A stretch of 64,000 nt of DNA, taken from NCBI GenBank assembly GCA_021325235.1, contig JAJPHN010000034.1, positions 1-64,000 of the forward strand. The letters are read 5' to 3'. Under the pieces are notes generated by a model. The model was not told the DNA's origin. It did no database searches and worked only from the letters and a program-made list of their open reading frames with translations. The stretch comes from Terriglobia bacterium (GTDB lineage Bacteria; Acidobacteriota; Terriglobia; Bryobacterales; Bryobacteraceae). Both the position numbers and the translations under genes were made by a program. This document shows, one piece after another, positions 30,160 to 38,401 of the stretch. Each line of letters begins with the position of its first letter. Position 1 is the stretch's first letter.

Positions 30160-31410
30160 TTATTCGGCGAGAGCAACTGTGGGTAAGGCATCGAGCGGAT
30201 CGCTTTGCGCAGGGCGTTGGTAACGAGGGAGCAGCAGCATGAGCAAAGCAGCCGCTGAGCTCAATGCAGCTAACAGCAGTAGCAGCTTGGTATAAGAGCC
30301 GGTACGGTCGAATGCTCGGCTCATCAGGATCGGACCGAGCGCGCCGGCGATGGCATAAACGGTCCAACTCCAGCCGTAAAGCGAGGAGAAAGAGCGGAGT
30401 CCGAAGTAGCGGGTCAGCAGGTAGGGCGTGACGTCGGCTTCGCCGCCCATGCCGATGCCGATTAAGGCAGCTCCGAAGATGCCGGCAAACGCGGAGTGCG
30501 CGTGGGCCAGCGCGAAGGTACCTGCGGCGGCGATCAAGAGGAGCACCAGCGCAACACGGGGCGCAAAGTACCGGTCAAGCAGCCATCCGGTGACAAGGCG
30601 GCTGGCGAGGGTGGCACCGCCCAGCGCGGAAGCAGCAAGAGCGGCGCTGGCCGGAGAGACTCCGCGATCGGTCAAGAGCGCGGAAATGTGCTCGAGCGCG
30701 CCGTTCTGACTGAGCGAGCAGAAAAAGAGCATGGCCAGGATGATCCAATACGCGCGGGATCGGAGAGCCTGGGGGACACTCGCGCCGGATTCGAGACGCT
30801 TTTCCTGACGGGAGCTTTGAACGCGCTCGCGTACGCGCCAGCCAAGCGGCAAACCGAGGGCGAGCACGAGAAGCCCGAGCAAGGCGAAACTGGTGCGCCA
30901 ACCGAAATTTCCAATCAGGTACTGCGCAGCGAGCGGAAGCACCATGGCGCCCGCAGCGCCGCCGCCGAGGAGCGCCGCAAAGGCAGTGCCGCGCCGCTTA
31001 TCGAACCAGGTAGAGAGCGCGCGCGAATACGCCAGATGGGCAGTGCCATTGCCGACGATACCAAGCAGCAAGAAAATCGCGTAGAGATGCCAGATAGGAG
31101 CGCGCAGCAAAGACAGCGATGCGAAGGATGTTCCGAAAACGGCCATGCAGGGGAGGATAATGCGACGAGCGGGGAAGCGATCGAGCAGCCAGCCCAGCAC
31201 CGGCGAGCAGACCGCAACCGCGATGGCGGCAAAGCCGAAGGCGGCAGAAACCGCTTCTCGCGACCAGCCAAATTCTTTCGTCAATGGCTTCAAAAAAATG
31301 CCGAAGGTGTAGACCAGCAGCGATGCAAAGCTGACGAAAATGCAAGCCGAGGAGGCGGCAACGACACGCCACCCCGGATACCGCGGACTGTCTTCGGAGG
31401 CGGCGGGCAT
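30160..31410 (-). CDS. MFS transporter, OFA/MCT-like
   Basis: A 416-residue, 12-helix major facilitator. The opening YPGWRVVAASSACIFVSFAS LLVYTFGIFLKPLTKEFGWS region is typical of the oxalate:formate antiporter and monocarboxylate groups. LGIVGNGTAHLAYSRALSTW, then FDKRRGTAFAALLGGGAAG, is the conserved loop and helix 5 segment. A carboxylate substrate is likely but unspecified. It lies 51 bp downstream of the CADD-like gene on the same strand and may be cotranscribed with it. It converges with the phosphodiesterase gene (8-bp gap). Confidence 0.88.
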   Translation of the reverse strand: MPAASEDSPRYPGWRVVAASSACIFVSFASLLVYTFGIFLKPLTKEFGWSREAVSAAFGFAAIAVAVCSPVLGWLLDRFPARRIILPCMAVFGTSFASLSLLRAPIWHLYAIFLLLGIVGNGTAHLAYSRALSTWFDKRRGTAFAALLGGGAAGAMVLPLAAQYLIGNFGWRTSFALLGLLVLALGLPLGWRVRERVQSSRQEKRLESGASVPQALRSRAYWIILAMLFFCSLSQNGALEHISALLTDRGVSPASAALAASALGGATLASRLVTGWLLDRYFAPRVALVLLLIAAAGTFALAHAHSAFAGIFGAALIGIGMGGEADVTPYLLTRYFGLRSFSSLYGWSWTVYAIAGALGPILMSRAFDRTGSYTKLLLLLAALSSAAALLMLLLPRYQRPAQSDPLDALPTVALAE

Positions 31411-31461
31411 TGCCCGATTGTAGTGTCAATCGGCTGCCCGCGTATCGACCGAAAGATGGAG

Positions 31462-32157
31462 TTAGTTCGAGCAGCAGATGGCGTGGCGCCGGCAGACGCC
31501 CGACAGCAACTGCCAGAGTGCTTCCAGAACGCTATCGGCAGCGGCGAGCGCGGTGGCGGAATTGGCTGCTGTCAGATGCGTCTGAAGCAATTCTCGCTCG
31601 ATGCGGGAGTGCTCGCGGTCGGCCTCGATGTGGACGGTGAAGTAGCGGTAACCGTCCTCGTCGGTGAAGTTGTAGAAGGATCGCAGGCCTTCGATTTTCT
31701 TTTCGGATACGGCGGGAATCTGGCTCTCGTAGGCATAGAGAGCCGCCAGCCCGGCTGCGGTGCCGAGGCTGCTCGCAAGGCGGCGGAACTCTGCGATAAG
31801 GGCGCGAGTCTCGGGCTCGGTTTGAGCGGATTCCACTTCTTCGCGGGTCAGGCCGAGGCTTTCGGCGAAGCGCATCCATAGTTCCGGATGATTGGGCGAG
31901 CCGGCTTCCTCCTCGATCAAATTCTGCAGAATCAGGCGGCGGGTTTCCATATCTTCGGTTTGCGCGTGGACGGCCGACAGATAGGTTGGGAACGCAGCAA
32001 CGTGTTTATAATACTGCGCCGCGTAATCGCGCAAGGCTTCGCGGGAGAGCGTTCCGGCAGACCAGGCCTGATAGAAGGGATGTTTCAACAGATGGCGAGC
32101 CTCGATGCGCGAATCGAGTTGCGCGAGTACATGCGACGGATCGGGATGCAGAGACAT
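31462..32157 (-). CDS. CADD-family diiron protein, probable pABA synthase
   Basis: A 231-residue heme-oxygenase-like diiron protein of the CADD group (related to TenA/PqqC). Chlamydial CADD makes p-aminobenzoate for folate by consuming its own Tyr and Lys side chains. Against remembered CADD numbering, all metal ligands are present with a constant +2 offset: Glu83, His90, Glu144, His176, Asp180 and His183. Tyr29 and Lys154 match the tyrosine and lysine implicated in pABA formation. Landmarks are HPFYQAWSAG, YESQIP and FTVHIEADREH. Function by homology is probable. It starts 38 bp from the divergent VOC-SpoIIE gene. Confidence 0.88.
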   Translation of the reverse strand: MSLHPDPSHVLAQLDSRIEARHLLKHPFYQAWSAGTLSREALRDYAAQYYKHVAAFPTYLSAVHAQTEDMETRRLILQNLIEEEAGSPNHPELWMRFAESLGLTREEVESAQTEPETRALIAEFRRLASSLGTAAGLAALYAYESQIPAVSEKKIEGLRSFYNFTDEDGYRYFTVHIEADREHSRIERELLQTHLTAANSATALAAADSVLEALWQLLSGVCRRHAICCSN

Positions 32158-32182
32158 GCATACAGGATACGTACAACGGCTT

Positions 32183-32188
32183 TATAAT
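32183..32188 (+). promoter_or_regulatory. Consensus -10 box placed for a leaderless mRNA
   Basis: A perfect TATAAT (32183-32188) lies only 7 bases before the ATG at 32196. The expected transcription start would fall at or beside the A of the ATG, giving a leaderless message. No clear TTGACA is seen upstream and no ribosome binding site fits before the ATG, which agrees with this reading. Confidence 0.5.
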
Positions 32189-32195
32189 CGGGCGC

Positions 32196-33422
32196 ATGCA
32201 GCAGCTTCTGCGGCTTCACTCGATCGATATCTATGTTCGCGATCTGGAGCGAAGTCTCGAGTTTTATCGCGAGAAGCTGGGATTTGAGATTGTATTCGAT
32301 GCGCGGCTGCAATCCGGCCAGCGCACGGTGGGCGTGGCGCCTCCGGACGGCAGCGCGGTGCTCGCGTTGATTCAGCCGGAGACGAACGCTCCGGAACACA
32401 AGCTGATCGGCCGCGCGACTCGCCTCGCGTTCGTGACCGAAGATGTAGCCGCGACATTCCGGCTCTGGAGCGCGCGCGGGGTGCGCTTTCGGCACGCTCC
32501 GCGATTGCGGCGAATCCGGTATCAGCAGGATGGGGCGGAGTCGCCGATCTGGGGTGAGGTTTTCACGCGCTTCGAGGACCGGGACCGCAACTCGTTTGCG
32601 CTGGTCAGCTTCGATGCTGTCAACAAAGCGATTGAAGAGCAGCGCCGGGCATTAGCGGCGAAGGCGGAGGAAGAGCGCCGGTCAGCACAGGAACTCGAAA
32701 TCGCGCGGCAGGTACAGGCGCGGCTGTTTCCGCAACGGCTGCCGGATCTCGGCACGCTGGAGTATGCAGGCATTTGTCTGCAGGCGCGGCAGGTCGGAGG
32801 CGATTACTACGATTTTCTTCAACTGGACCGAAACCGGCTTGCATTCGTGCTCAGCGATATTGCGGGCAAGGGCATGGCGGCGGCTTTGCTGATGGCGAAC
32901 CTGCAGGCGAATCTGCGGAGCCAGTCGCTGCTGGCGCTCGAGGAACCGGCGCGCTTTCTGCAATCGGTGAATAAGCTGTTTTTTGAGAACACGGCGGCAA
33001 GTGCTTACGCGACACTTTTCTTTGCCGAGTACGATGAGCGTTTCGAGCGGCTTCGTTATGTGAATTGCGGCCATTTGCCGGGGCTGGTGCTGCGGGCAGA
33101 TGGCGGGGTGGAACGGCTCGAATCTACTTGCACGGTTCTCGGATTATTTCAAGTCTGGGAGTGCTCGGTGGCCGAACAGGTGCTGGCCGCGGGCGACCTT
33201 TTTGCGCTGTACAGCGACGGGGTCACGGAGGCGTTTGACGATTCGGACGAGGAATTCGGCGAAGCACGGCTGATTGAAGCATTGCGGCGGAGCCGCGCGT
33301 TACGCCCGGAGCAAGCAGCGCAGGCTGTGCTCGAAGACGTGCGGGCCTTCAGTCCGCGCGAACAGCACGATGATATGACGCTCATTATTGCCAAGCGCAA
33401 CGGCAACGGAAGGCAGCGGTAA
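32196..33422 (+). CDS. VOC (glyoxalase-fold) domain fused to SpoIIE/RsbU-type PP2C phosphatase
   Basis: A 408-residue signalling protein. Residues 5-140 form a glyoxalase/VOC module (LHSIDIYVRDLERSLEFYRE, ending FEDRDRNSFALVSFD). A short charged coiled coil (about 142-172) leads to a PP2C-type SpoIIE phosphatase with its metal motifs intact: QVGGDYYDFL, SDIAGKGMAAALLMA, YSDGVTEAFD and HDDMTLIIA. Such phosphatases dephosphorylate anti-anti-sigma proteins in partner-switching pathways; no partner gene is in the window. The VOC domain is likely a ligand sensor. The frame is open upstream, but residues there are not VOC-like and the TATAAT box fixes the start at 32196. Confidence 0.88.
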   Translation: MQQLLRLHSIDIYVRDLERSLEFYREKLGFEIVFDARLQSGQRTVGVAPPDGSAVLALIQPETNAPEHKLIGRATRLAFVTEDVAATFRLWSARGVRFRHAPRLRRIRYQQDGAESPIWGEVFTRFEDRDRNSFALVSFDAVNKAIEEQRRALAAKAEEERRSAQELEIARQVQARLFPQRLPDLGTLEYAGICLQARQVGGDYYDFLQLDRNRLAFVLSDIAGKGMAAALLMANLQANLRSQSLLALEEPARFLQSVNKLFFENTAASAYATLFFAEYDERFERLRYVNCGHLPGLVLRADGGVERLESTCTVLGLFQVWECSVAEQVLAAGDLFALYSDGVTEAFDDSDEEFGEARLIEALRRSRALRPEQAAQAVLEDVRAFSPREQHDDMTLIIAKRNGNGRQR

Positions 33423-33448
33423 CGATCTATAGTTTCAGGGGATCTGGG

Positions 33449-33886
33449 ATGCCGGAAAAGAGAACGGTCGAACGCGCGAAAAAGGACAAAGCGGAAGGCA
33501 AAGCGCCGAGCACGCAGGCGGGCGAATTCGTGCGGGAGGAGATGGAGCATATCCGGGAAGGCAAGCACGGGGCCCGCTCGCCGCAGCAGGCCATCGCAAT
33601 CGGGCTTTCGAAGGCGCGCCGCGCCGGAGTGGAACTGCCGCCGCCGAAGAAGGGCAAGACATCGGAGTCGACCCGCAAGCGTGCCGAACGCGATCTCGAA
33701 AAAGGGCGGAGCGGGAAGAAGTCGGCGCCTTCGGCGAAGCGCTCGCGGGCAGGGCTCGACGCGCTTAAGAAAGAGCCTCGCTCGGCCGCATCGAAGAAGG
33801 CACTTTCCAAGCATGCCAAACAAGCCGCCGCGAGACGGAAACGAAGCGGAACGGTGACAGCCGCGCCGAAAAAGCGGAGCCGCTGA
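33449..33886 (+). CDS. DUF6496 lysine-rich, histone H1-like protein
   Basis: A 145-residue very basic protein. The N-terminal conserved block contains KAPSTQAGEFVREEMEHIRE, then GKHGARSPQQAIAIGLSKAR RAGV, which I recognise as the DUF6496 family. The C-terminal half is low-complexity Lys/Ala/Arg/Ser (KKALSKHAKQAAARRKRSG), like eukaryotic H1 tails and bacterial H1-like proteins. DNA or RNA binding is likely from charge, but no function is established. It lies 26 bp after the VOC-SpoIIE gene and 48 bp before the Rieske gene. Confidence 0.85.
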   Translation: MPEKRTVERAKKDKAEGKAPSTQAGEFVREEMEHIREGKHGARSPQQAIAIGLSKARRAGVELPPPKKGKTSESTRKRAERDLEKGRSGKKSAPSAKRSRAGLDALKKEPRSAASKKALSKHAKQAAARRKRSGTVTAAPKKRSR

Positions 33887-33934
33887 GAACGTTCGTCCTT
33901 TGAAACCACGTTCGCCCGAAACGATCCTATAGGC

Positions 33935-34816
33935 ATGAGCCAAGATGCGATCGTAAATCTGGTCGAGCAGCAGGAATGGCTGCAGCCCGTTCAGGAAGCC
34001 GGCGAGAAATTCGTCAAAGCTGCTTTTTCGGCGGCGGGCGAGGCCGGACAGCCGATCAAGAATGCGCTGCATGGCGTCTGGTTGAAGCATCCGCTGCACG
34101 CTGCGATTACCGATATTCCGGTCGGCAGCTGGACGGCGGCGGCGGTGCTCGACATTCTGGAGGCGCGCGGAAACGACGAGTACGCCGCGGGTGCGGATGC
34201 AGCGGTCGCGATCGGGCTGGTGGGGGCGGCCGGATCGGCGCTCAGCGGATTGACGGACTGGAGCGATACGTACGGCAAGACGCAGCGAGTCGGCGCGCTG
34301 CATGGATTACTGAATCTGGGAGCGGCGATCTTGTACGGCACGTCGTACGCGCTGCGGAAATCGGGTAATCGCGGCGCAGGCCGCGCCCTGGGGTTTGCGG
34401 GATTTGCGACCGTGCTGGCCAGCGCGTATCTGGGCGGTGCCCTTTCGTATGAGCAGCGTGTGGGAGTAAATCACGCACCGGATGCGGACGAAGAGCTGCC
34501 GCAGGACTTCGTGGATATCTGTGCCGAAAGCGATCTCGCGGAGGGAACACCGAAGCGCGCGGAAGCGAACGGCAAACCGGTGCTGCTGGTCAGGAAAGGA
34601 CAGGAGATTCTGGCGCTGGCGGAGACCTGTTCACACGCAGGTGGTCCGTTGTCGGAGGGCAAGATCGAAGGAGACACGGTGGTCTGTCCGTGGCATGGGT
34701 CTCGCTTCTGCCTGCGCGACGGCAGCGTGATCGACGGCCCGGCCACGATTCCGCAACCGGCTTTGGAGGTGGAGACGCGCGACGGCCGGGTGCGAGTGCG
34801 CGCCCGAAAAGGCTAG
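33935..34816 (+). CDS. DUF2231 membrane domain fused to Rieske [2Fe-2S] domain
   Basis: A 293-residue protein. The N-terminal part (about 45-180) is the DUF2231 four-helix membrane domain (HGVWLKHPLHAAITDIPVGS, WSDTYGKTQRVGALHGLLNL). The C-terminal part (about 195-290) is a Rieske ferredoxin-type domain with both ligand boxes, TCSHAGGPL and CPWHGSRF, giving the two Cys and two His ligands. This is a known fusion in soil bacteria and is expected to transfer electrons at the membrane; the partner is unknown. Its stop overlaps by 4 bp that of the convergent epimerase-like gene. Confidence 0.9.
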   Translation: MSQDAIVNLVEQQEWLQPVQEAGEKFVKAAFSAAGEAGQPIKNALHGVWLKHPLHAAITDIPVGSWTAAAVLDILEARGNDEYAAGADAAVAIGLVGAAGSALSGLTDWSDTYGKTQRVGALHGLLNLGAAILYGTSYALRKSGNRGAGRALGFAGFATVLASAYLGGALSYEQRVGVNHAPDADEELPQDFVDICAESDLAEGTPKRAEANGKPVLLVRKGQEILALAETCSHAGGPLSEGKIEGDTVVCPWHGSRFCLRDGSVIDGPATIPQPALEVETRDGRVRVRARKG

Positions 34817-35712
34817 GCTTTGAGGCCGAAGATGCGTTCTGTGTATTGCCGGCTGCGCGCCAGATCCTGCTCGAGCGGCCGCGTGACAACGGTCTTCTCG
34901 CGATAGGCCAGCTCAACCACAATCAGAGGCCTCAGGCCCGAACGACTCAGATATTCAGCGATCGCGCGATAATCCACGTCGCCGTCTTCGACATCCTCCA
35001 GCCAGAGTTTTTCGCGCGAGTTGCGCACGTGAATCTCGCGGACACGTTTGCCAGCCAGCTTGAGAAGCCCGAGCGGGTCCTGATCGCCCTGATGCACCCA
35101 GTCGAGATCGAGGCACAAACGAACGAGCTGCGGATCGGTATGTTGGAGCGTGTAATGCCACTCGCGCGCACCGTTCACCATCTCGGGCGTGTGGTTGTGA
35201 ATGCGAAGCTCGAAACCGTTTGCCTGGAGCAGGCGACCCATCCGATTCATCTCGTCCGCCTGAATGGCGAGTTCGGCATCGGTCTTCTCCGCTCCGCCTT
35301 TTTTCGGATCGGCATTGGTAACAACGGCAATGCAACCGAACGGCTGGCAGATTTTGGCCAGCTCGAGCGCCCGAGCGGCAGTAGCTTTGGCCGCTTCCGG
35401 TTCATGAAGCGTACCGCCGCTATAGACAGACGGCATCCTAAGGCCGCTCCCCTTAACGAGAGCCAAAGTTCGCTCGCGCAGTTCGGGCGCGAAGAATTCC
35501 GCGTTCAGCTCGATGTTGCGGAAGCCCGCCTGTCGAGCCATCGGAACCACTTCATCGAGCACATCGCCCAGTTTTCTGTGCGAACGCTGCGCGTACTGCT
35601 GAAAGATGTAGGCCTCCACAGCAATGCGCGATGTCTGTTCTCCGAAGGCGCGCTGTAAGGGAACGGCTGCCGCAGCAGCCAATAGCGCCTGCCGGCGGGT
35701 CACATGCTTCAT
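34813..35712 (-). CDS. Exported sugar phosphate isomerase/epimerase-like TIM-barrel protein
   Basis: A 299-residue AP-endonuclease-2/xylose-isomerase-like barrel with an N-terminal export signal (TRRQALLAAAAAVPLQRAFG), probably Tat-dependent because of the RR pair. Barrel features are FRNIELNAEFFAPELRERTL, a metal-site-like NGFELRIHNHTPEM, LCLDLDWVHQGDQDP, REIHVRNSRE and LIVVELAY. Acidobacteriota encode many paralogues, some of which act on 3-keto sugars or inositols; the substrate here is unknown. The start lies 38 bp from the divergent AsmA-like gene. Confidence 0.83.
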   Translation of the reverse strand: MKHVTRRQALLAAAAAVPLQRAFGEQTSRIAVEAYIFQQYAQRSHRKLGDVLDEVVPMARQAGFRNIELNAEFFAPELRERTLALVKGSGLRMPSVYSGGTLHEPEAAKATAARALELAKICQPFGCIAVVTNADPKKGGAEKTDAELAIQADEMNRMGRLLQANGFELRIHNHTPEMVNGAREWHYTLQHTDPQLVRLCLDLDWVHQGDQDPLGLLKLAGKRVREIHVRNSREKLWLEDVEDGDVDYRAIAEYLSRSGLRPLIVVELAYREKTVVTRPLEQDLARSRQYTERIFGLKA

Positions 35713-35750
35713 ATGGATCGACTATATCGCCCGCTGTTACTGTTGAATCA

Positions 35751-37346
35751 ATGACAGACCGCAGCCGTCGGATCTGGCGAAGAGTTGCGATCGGCGCTCT
35801 GATAGCAACCACGGGATTTTTCATCGCAGGCGAGATCGTACTGCACAATGCGGGGCCGATTCTGAAAGGCCGCATTATCGAGACTCTGAGCACACGCTTC
35901 GACAGCCACGTGGAGCTCGACAATCTGGATGTCTCGATTGGGCGCGGACTTGAAGTTGGCGGACAGGGGCTGCGTATCTTTCCACCGGACGCGGTGGTGG
36001 CAGCCGGGGCCAAGCAGCCGCTCCTTGCGGTACGCAACTTCCACTTTCACTCAGGCGTCAGCGGGCTTTTTCTCAAACCGATGCATGTGGCCGCGGTGAG
36101 CGTGACCGGTCTCGACATCAACATCCCGCCACGCGAAATGCGGCAGCAGGGCGATCAGCACGCCCGCAAGCACAAGGGAAAGATAAAAATCGTGGTGGAT
36201 GAGATCCTGTGCGACGATTCGCGCCTGGTGATCGGCACGATTAAGCCCGACAAGGATCCAAAGACATTCGCTCTGCGGCACATCGAAATGCACGAGGTGG
36301 GTCCTAATGCGCCCTGGCGTTATGATGCTGTGCTGACGAATGCGGTTCCGCGCGGCGAAATCCAATCGCGCGGAGCATTCGGTCCGTGGCAGACCGAGAG
36401 CCCCGGCGATTCATACGTGGACGGCCATTACATTTTCAGCCACGCGGATCTCAACACGATCAAAGGCATCGGAGGAATTCTCTCTTCCGTCGGCGACTTC
36501 AAAGGCCGCCTTAACCGGATCGAAGTTCACGGCACGACGCATACGCCCGATTTTTCACTCGACACGGCCAATCGCGGCATTCTGCTGGATACGAAATTCA
36601 AGGCAATCGTGGACGGCACAAGCGGAGACACGTATCTGCAGCCGGTGGCGGCGAAGCTGGGTGAATCAAGCTTCAGCGTGCGTGGCGCGGTGATCAGCGT
36701 GAAGGGGAAAGGTCATCGCGTGCAGCTGGATGCCGACATTCCCGGCGCGCGTATCCAGGACTTTTTAGATCTGGCCGTCAAGACGCAACCGCCAGTGCTC
36801 ACCGGCACGCTACAGACGAAGACGCGCATTACGATCGAGCCGGGACAAGAGAGCGTGACGCAGAAGCTGAAATCTCGCGGGTCTTTCATGCTGGGACAGA
36901 TACATTTCACGAATACGGCGGTGCAAGACAAAGTGGATATGCTAAGCCTGCGAGCGCGCGGCGAGCCCAAGAAAGCAAAGCCGGGCGCCGCGGATGTGGA
37001 CTCGCGCATGCAGGGCGATTTTTCCATTGGCGACGGCAGAATCGTCTTCAGCCGTCTGATTTATTCGCTGCCTGGCGCGGATGTAAGTCTGGCCGGGGTG
37101 TATTCGATGGATGGCCAGCAGTTCGACTTCAAAGGAAAAGTGATGACAAAAGCCACGCTGCGGCACATGGTCGCGTCGTGGTGGAAATCGTGGCTGCTTA
37201 CGCCGGTATCGCCGTTCTTCAAGAAGGATGGCGTGGGTGCGGAGATCCCGGTGACGATCAGCGGCACGCGCTCGGAGCCGAAGTTCGGCCTCAATCTGTT
37301 CGGGCATTCCGATAAAGACAAGCCGCGGAACTCCGGCAAAGAATAG
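35751..37346 (+). CDS. AsmA-like membrane-anchored protein
   Basis: A 531-residue envelope protein with one N-terminal transmembrane helix (VAIGALIATTGFFIAGEIVL) and a long periplasmic beta-rich region. The order and wording (LSTRFDSHVELDNLDVSIGR, ADLNTIKGIGGILSSVGDFK, SRLIYSLPGADVSLAGVYSM) resemble AsmA/DUF748-type proteins thought to carry lipids across the periplasm or influence outer-membrane assembly. The reading frame extends 40 codons upstream across the divergent start region, but the ATG at 35751 gives a clean signal anchor. The end is basic and disordered. Confidence 0.78.
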   Translation: MTDRSRRIWRRVAIGALIATTGFFIAGEIVLHNAGPILKGRIIETLSTRFDSHVELDNLDVSIGRGLEVGGQGLRIFPPDAVVAAGAKQPLLAVRNFHFHSGVSGLFLKPMHVAAVSVTGLDINIPPREMRQQGDQHARKHKGKIKIVVDEILCDDSRLVIGTIKPDKDPKTFALRHIEMHEVGPNAPWRYDAVLTNAVPRGEIQSRGAFGPWQTESPGDSYVDGHYIFSHADLNTIKGIGGILSSVGDFKGRLNRIEVHGTTHTPDFSLDTANRGILLDTKFKAIVDGTSGDTYLQPVAAKLGESSFSVRGAVISVKGKGHRVQLDADIPGARIQDFLDLAVKTQPPVLTGTLQTKTRITIEPGQESVTQKLKSRGSFMLGQIHFTNTAVQDKVDMLSLRARGEPKKAKPGAADVDSRMQGDFSIGDGRIVFSRLIYSLPGADVSLAGVYSMDGQQFDFKGKVMTKATLRHMVASWWKSWLLTPVSPFFKKDGVGAEIPVTISGTRSEPKFGLNLFGHSDKDKPRNSGKE

Positions 37347-37354
37347 GTTTTGAT

Positions 37355-38401
37355 TCAGCCGACTTCGAGCGATTCATCACTTGTCTCGGTGCGGGCGCGC
37401 ACGATCTCGATCAGACTCAGGCCGGTTTCCATCAGCACAGGACCGAGCACCAGGCCCGTTGCGCCGAACAGCAGCACACCACCGAGCAGCGCGATGAAGA
37501 GCAGGAGCGTATGAATGCGGACGTCGCGGCCGACCAGAAGCGGATAGAGGATGTTGTCGATTGTGCCGATCACAGCGCTGCCCCAGACCGCAAGAATAAT
37601 CGCCTTCACCCAATGGCCGGAGATAGCGAGCCAGGCAGCGGCGGGCGCCCAGACGAAGATGGAGCCGAGCGCCGGTATCATCGAGAGCACGGCCATCACG
37701 ACTGTCCAGAGCAACGCAGCTTCAATACCCAGAATCCAGAACATCAGGCCGCCCAGCACGCCCTGCACGATCGCGGTGAGCATCCGGCCGAAGACAGTGG
37801 CGCGAATCATGTTCTTGACGCGGCCGAGCAGCAGCTGAATTTCAGCCGCCGAGAGCGGCAGACGCATTCGCACGGCGTGGAGAATTTCGGCGCGGTCGCG
37901 GAAGAAGAAAAAGAGCATGAAGAGGCAGATGAACGCCTCGATGATGGTGCGAATACTCTTCCCGATCAGATGCCCCACTTGTCCCTTAAGCGAGCTGGCG
38001 GCTGCCAGACCGGCACTCCCGAGATCCACTCGATCGTTGAGCCAGTTGTAGCCGCGAACCAGTCTCGGATGCCGGTCGAGCGCGGCTTGAAAGACGCCGG
38101 ATTTGACATCGGCCTCGATCTGCTTCACACCGCTCGAGACTTCTTCGGAGGCGCGAATGCTGATCCAGATGACAGGCGTGAGAATAATGAGGGCGACAAG
38201 CAGGACACTCGCGAGCGCGGCCAGATTGCGATTGACGATGCGGCGGCGTATGCGGATATGCAGCGGCCAGCCCAGCACGGCCAGCACCACGGCCCAGGTG
38301 AGCGGCGGCACAAACGGCAGTGCGATGGCAATGCAGAGGCCGGCGACGACGACCGTCGCGGCGAGCAGGATCGAAAAGCTCAGCCGGTCACGAGCAGGCA
38401 A
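37355..38401 (-). CDS. AI-2E family transporter
   Basis: A 348-residue polytopic membrane protein of the AI-2 exporter (TqsA/PerM) family. About eight hydrophobic helices are visible. Typical regions are AFICLFMLFFFFRDRAEILH, the central GVLGGLMFWILGIEAALLWT and the ending GVLLFGATGLVLGPVLMETG. Members export diverse small molecules or ions, so autoinducer-2 transport should not be assumed. Its start codon directly abuts the stop of the upstream amidohydrolase, making it the last gene of that operon. Confidence 0.92.
   Translation of the reverse strand: MPARDRLSFSILLAATVVVAGLCIAIALPFVPPLTWAVVLAVLGWPLHIRIRRRIVNRNLAALASVLLVALIILTPVIWISIRASEEVSSGVKQIEADVKSGVFQAALDRHPRLVRGYNWLNDRVDLGSAGLAAASSLKGQVGHLIGKSIRTIIEAFICLFMLFFFFRDRAEILHAVRMRLPLSAAEIQLLLGRVKNMIRATVFGRMLTAIVQGVLGGLMFWILGIEAALLWTVVMAVLSMIPALGSIFVWAPAAAWLAISGHWVKAIILAVWGSAVIGTIDNILYPLLVGRDVRIHTLLLFIALLGGVLLFGATGLVLGPVLMETGLSLIEIVRARTETSDESLEVG

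Noticed and set aside
30496..31881. A 461-codon plus-strand frame across the MFS and CADD-like genes
   Set aside because: Arg/Gln/Gly-rich mirror translation with no domain; it runs across two unrelated real genes.
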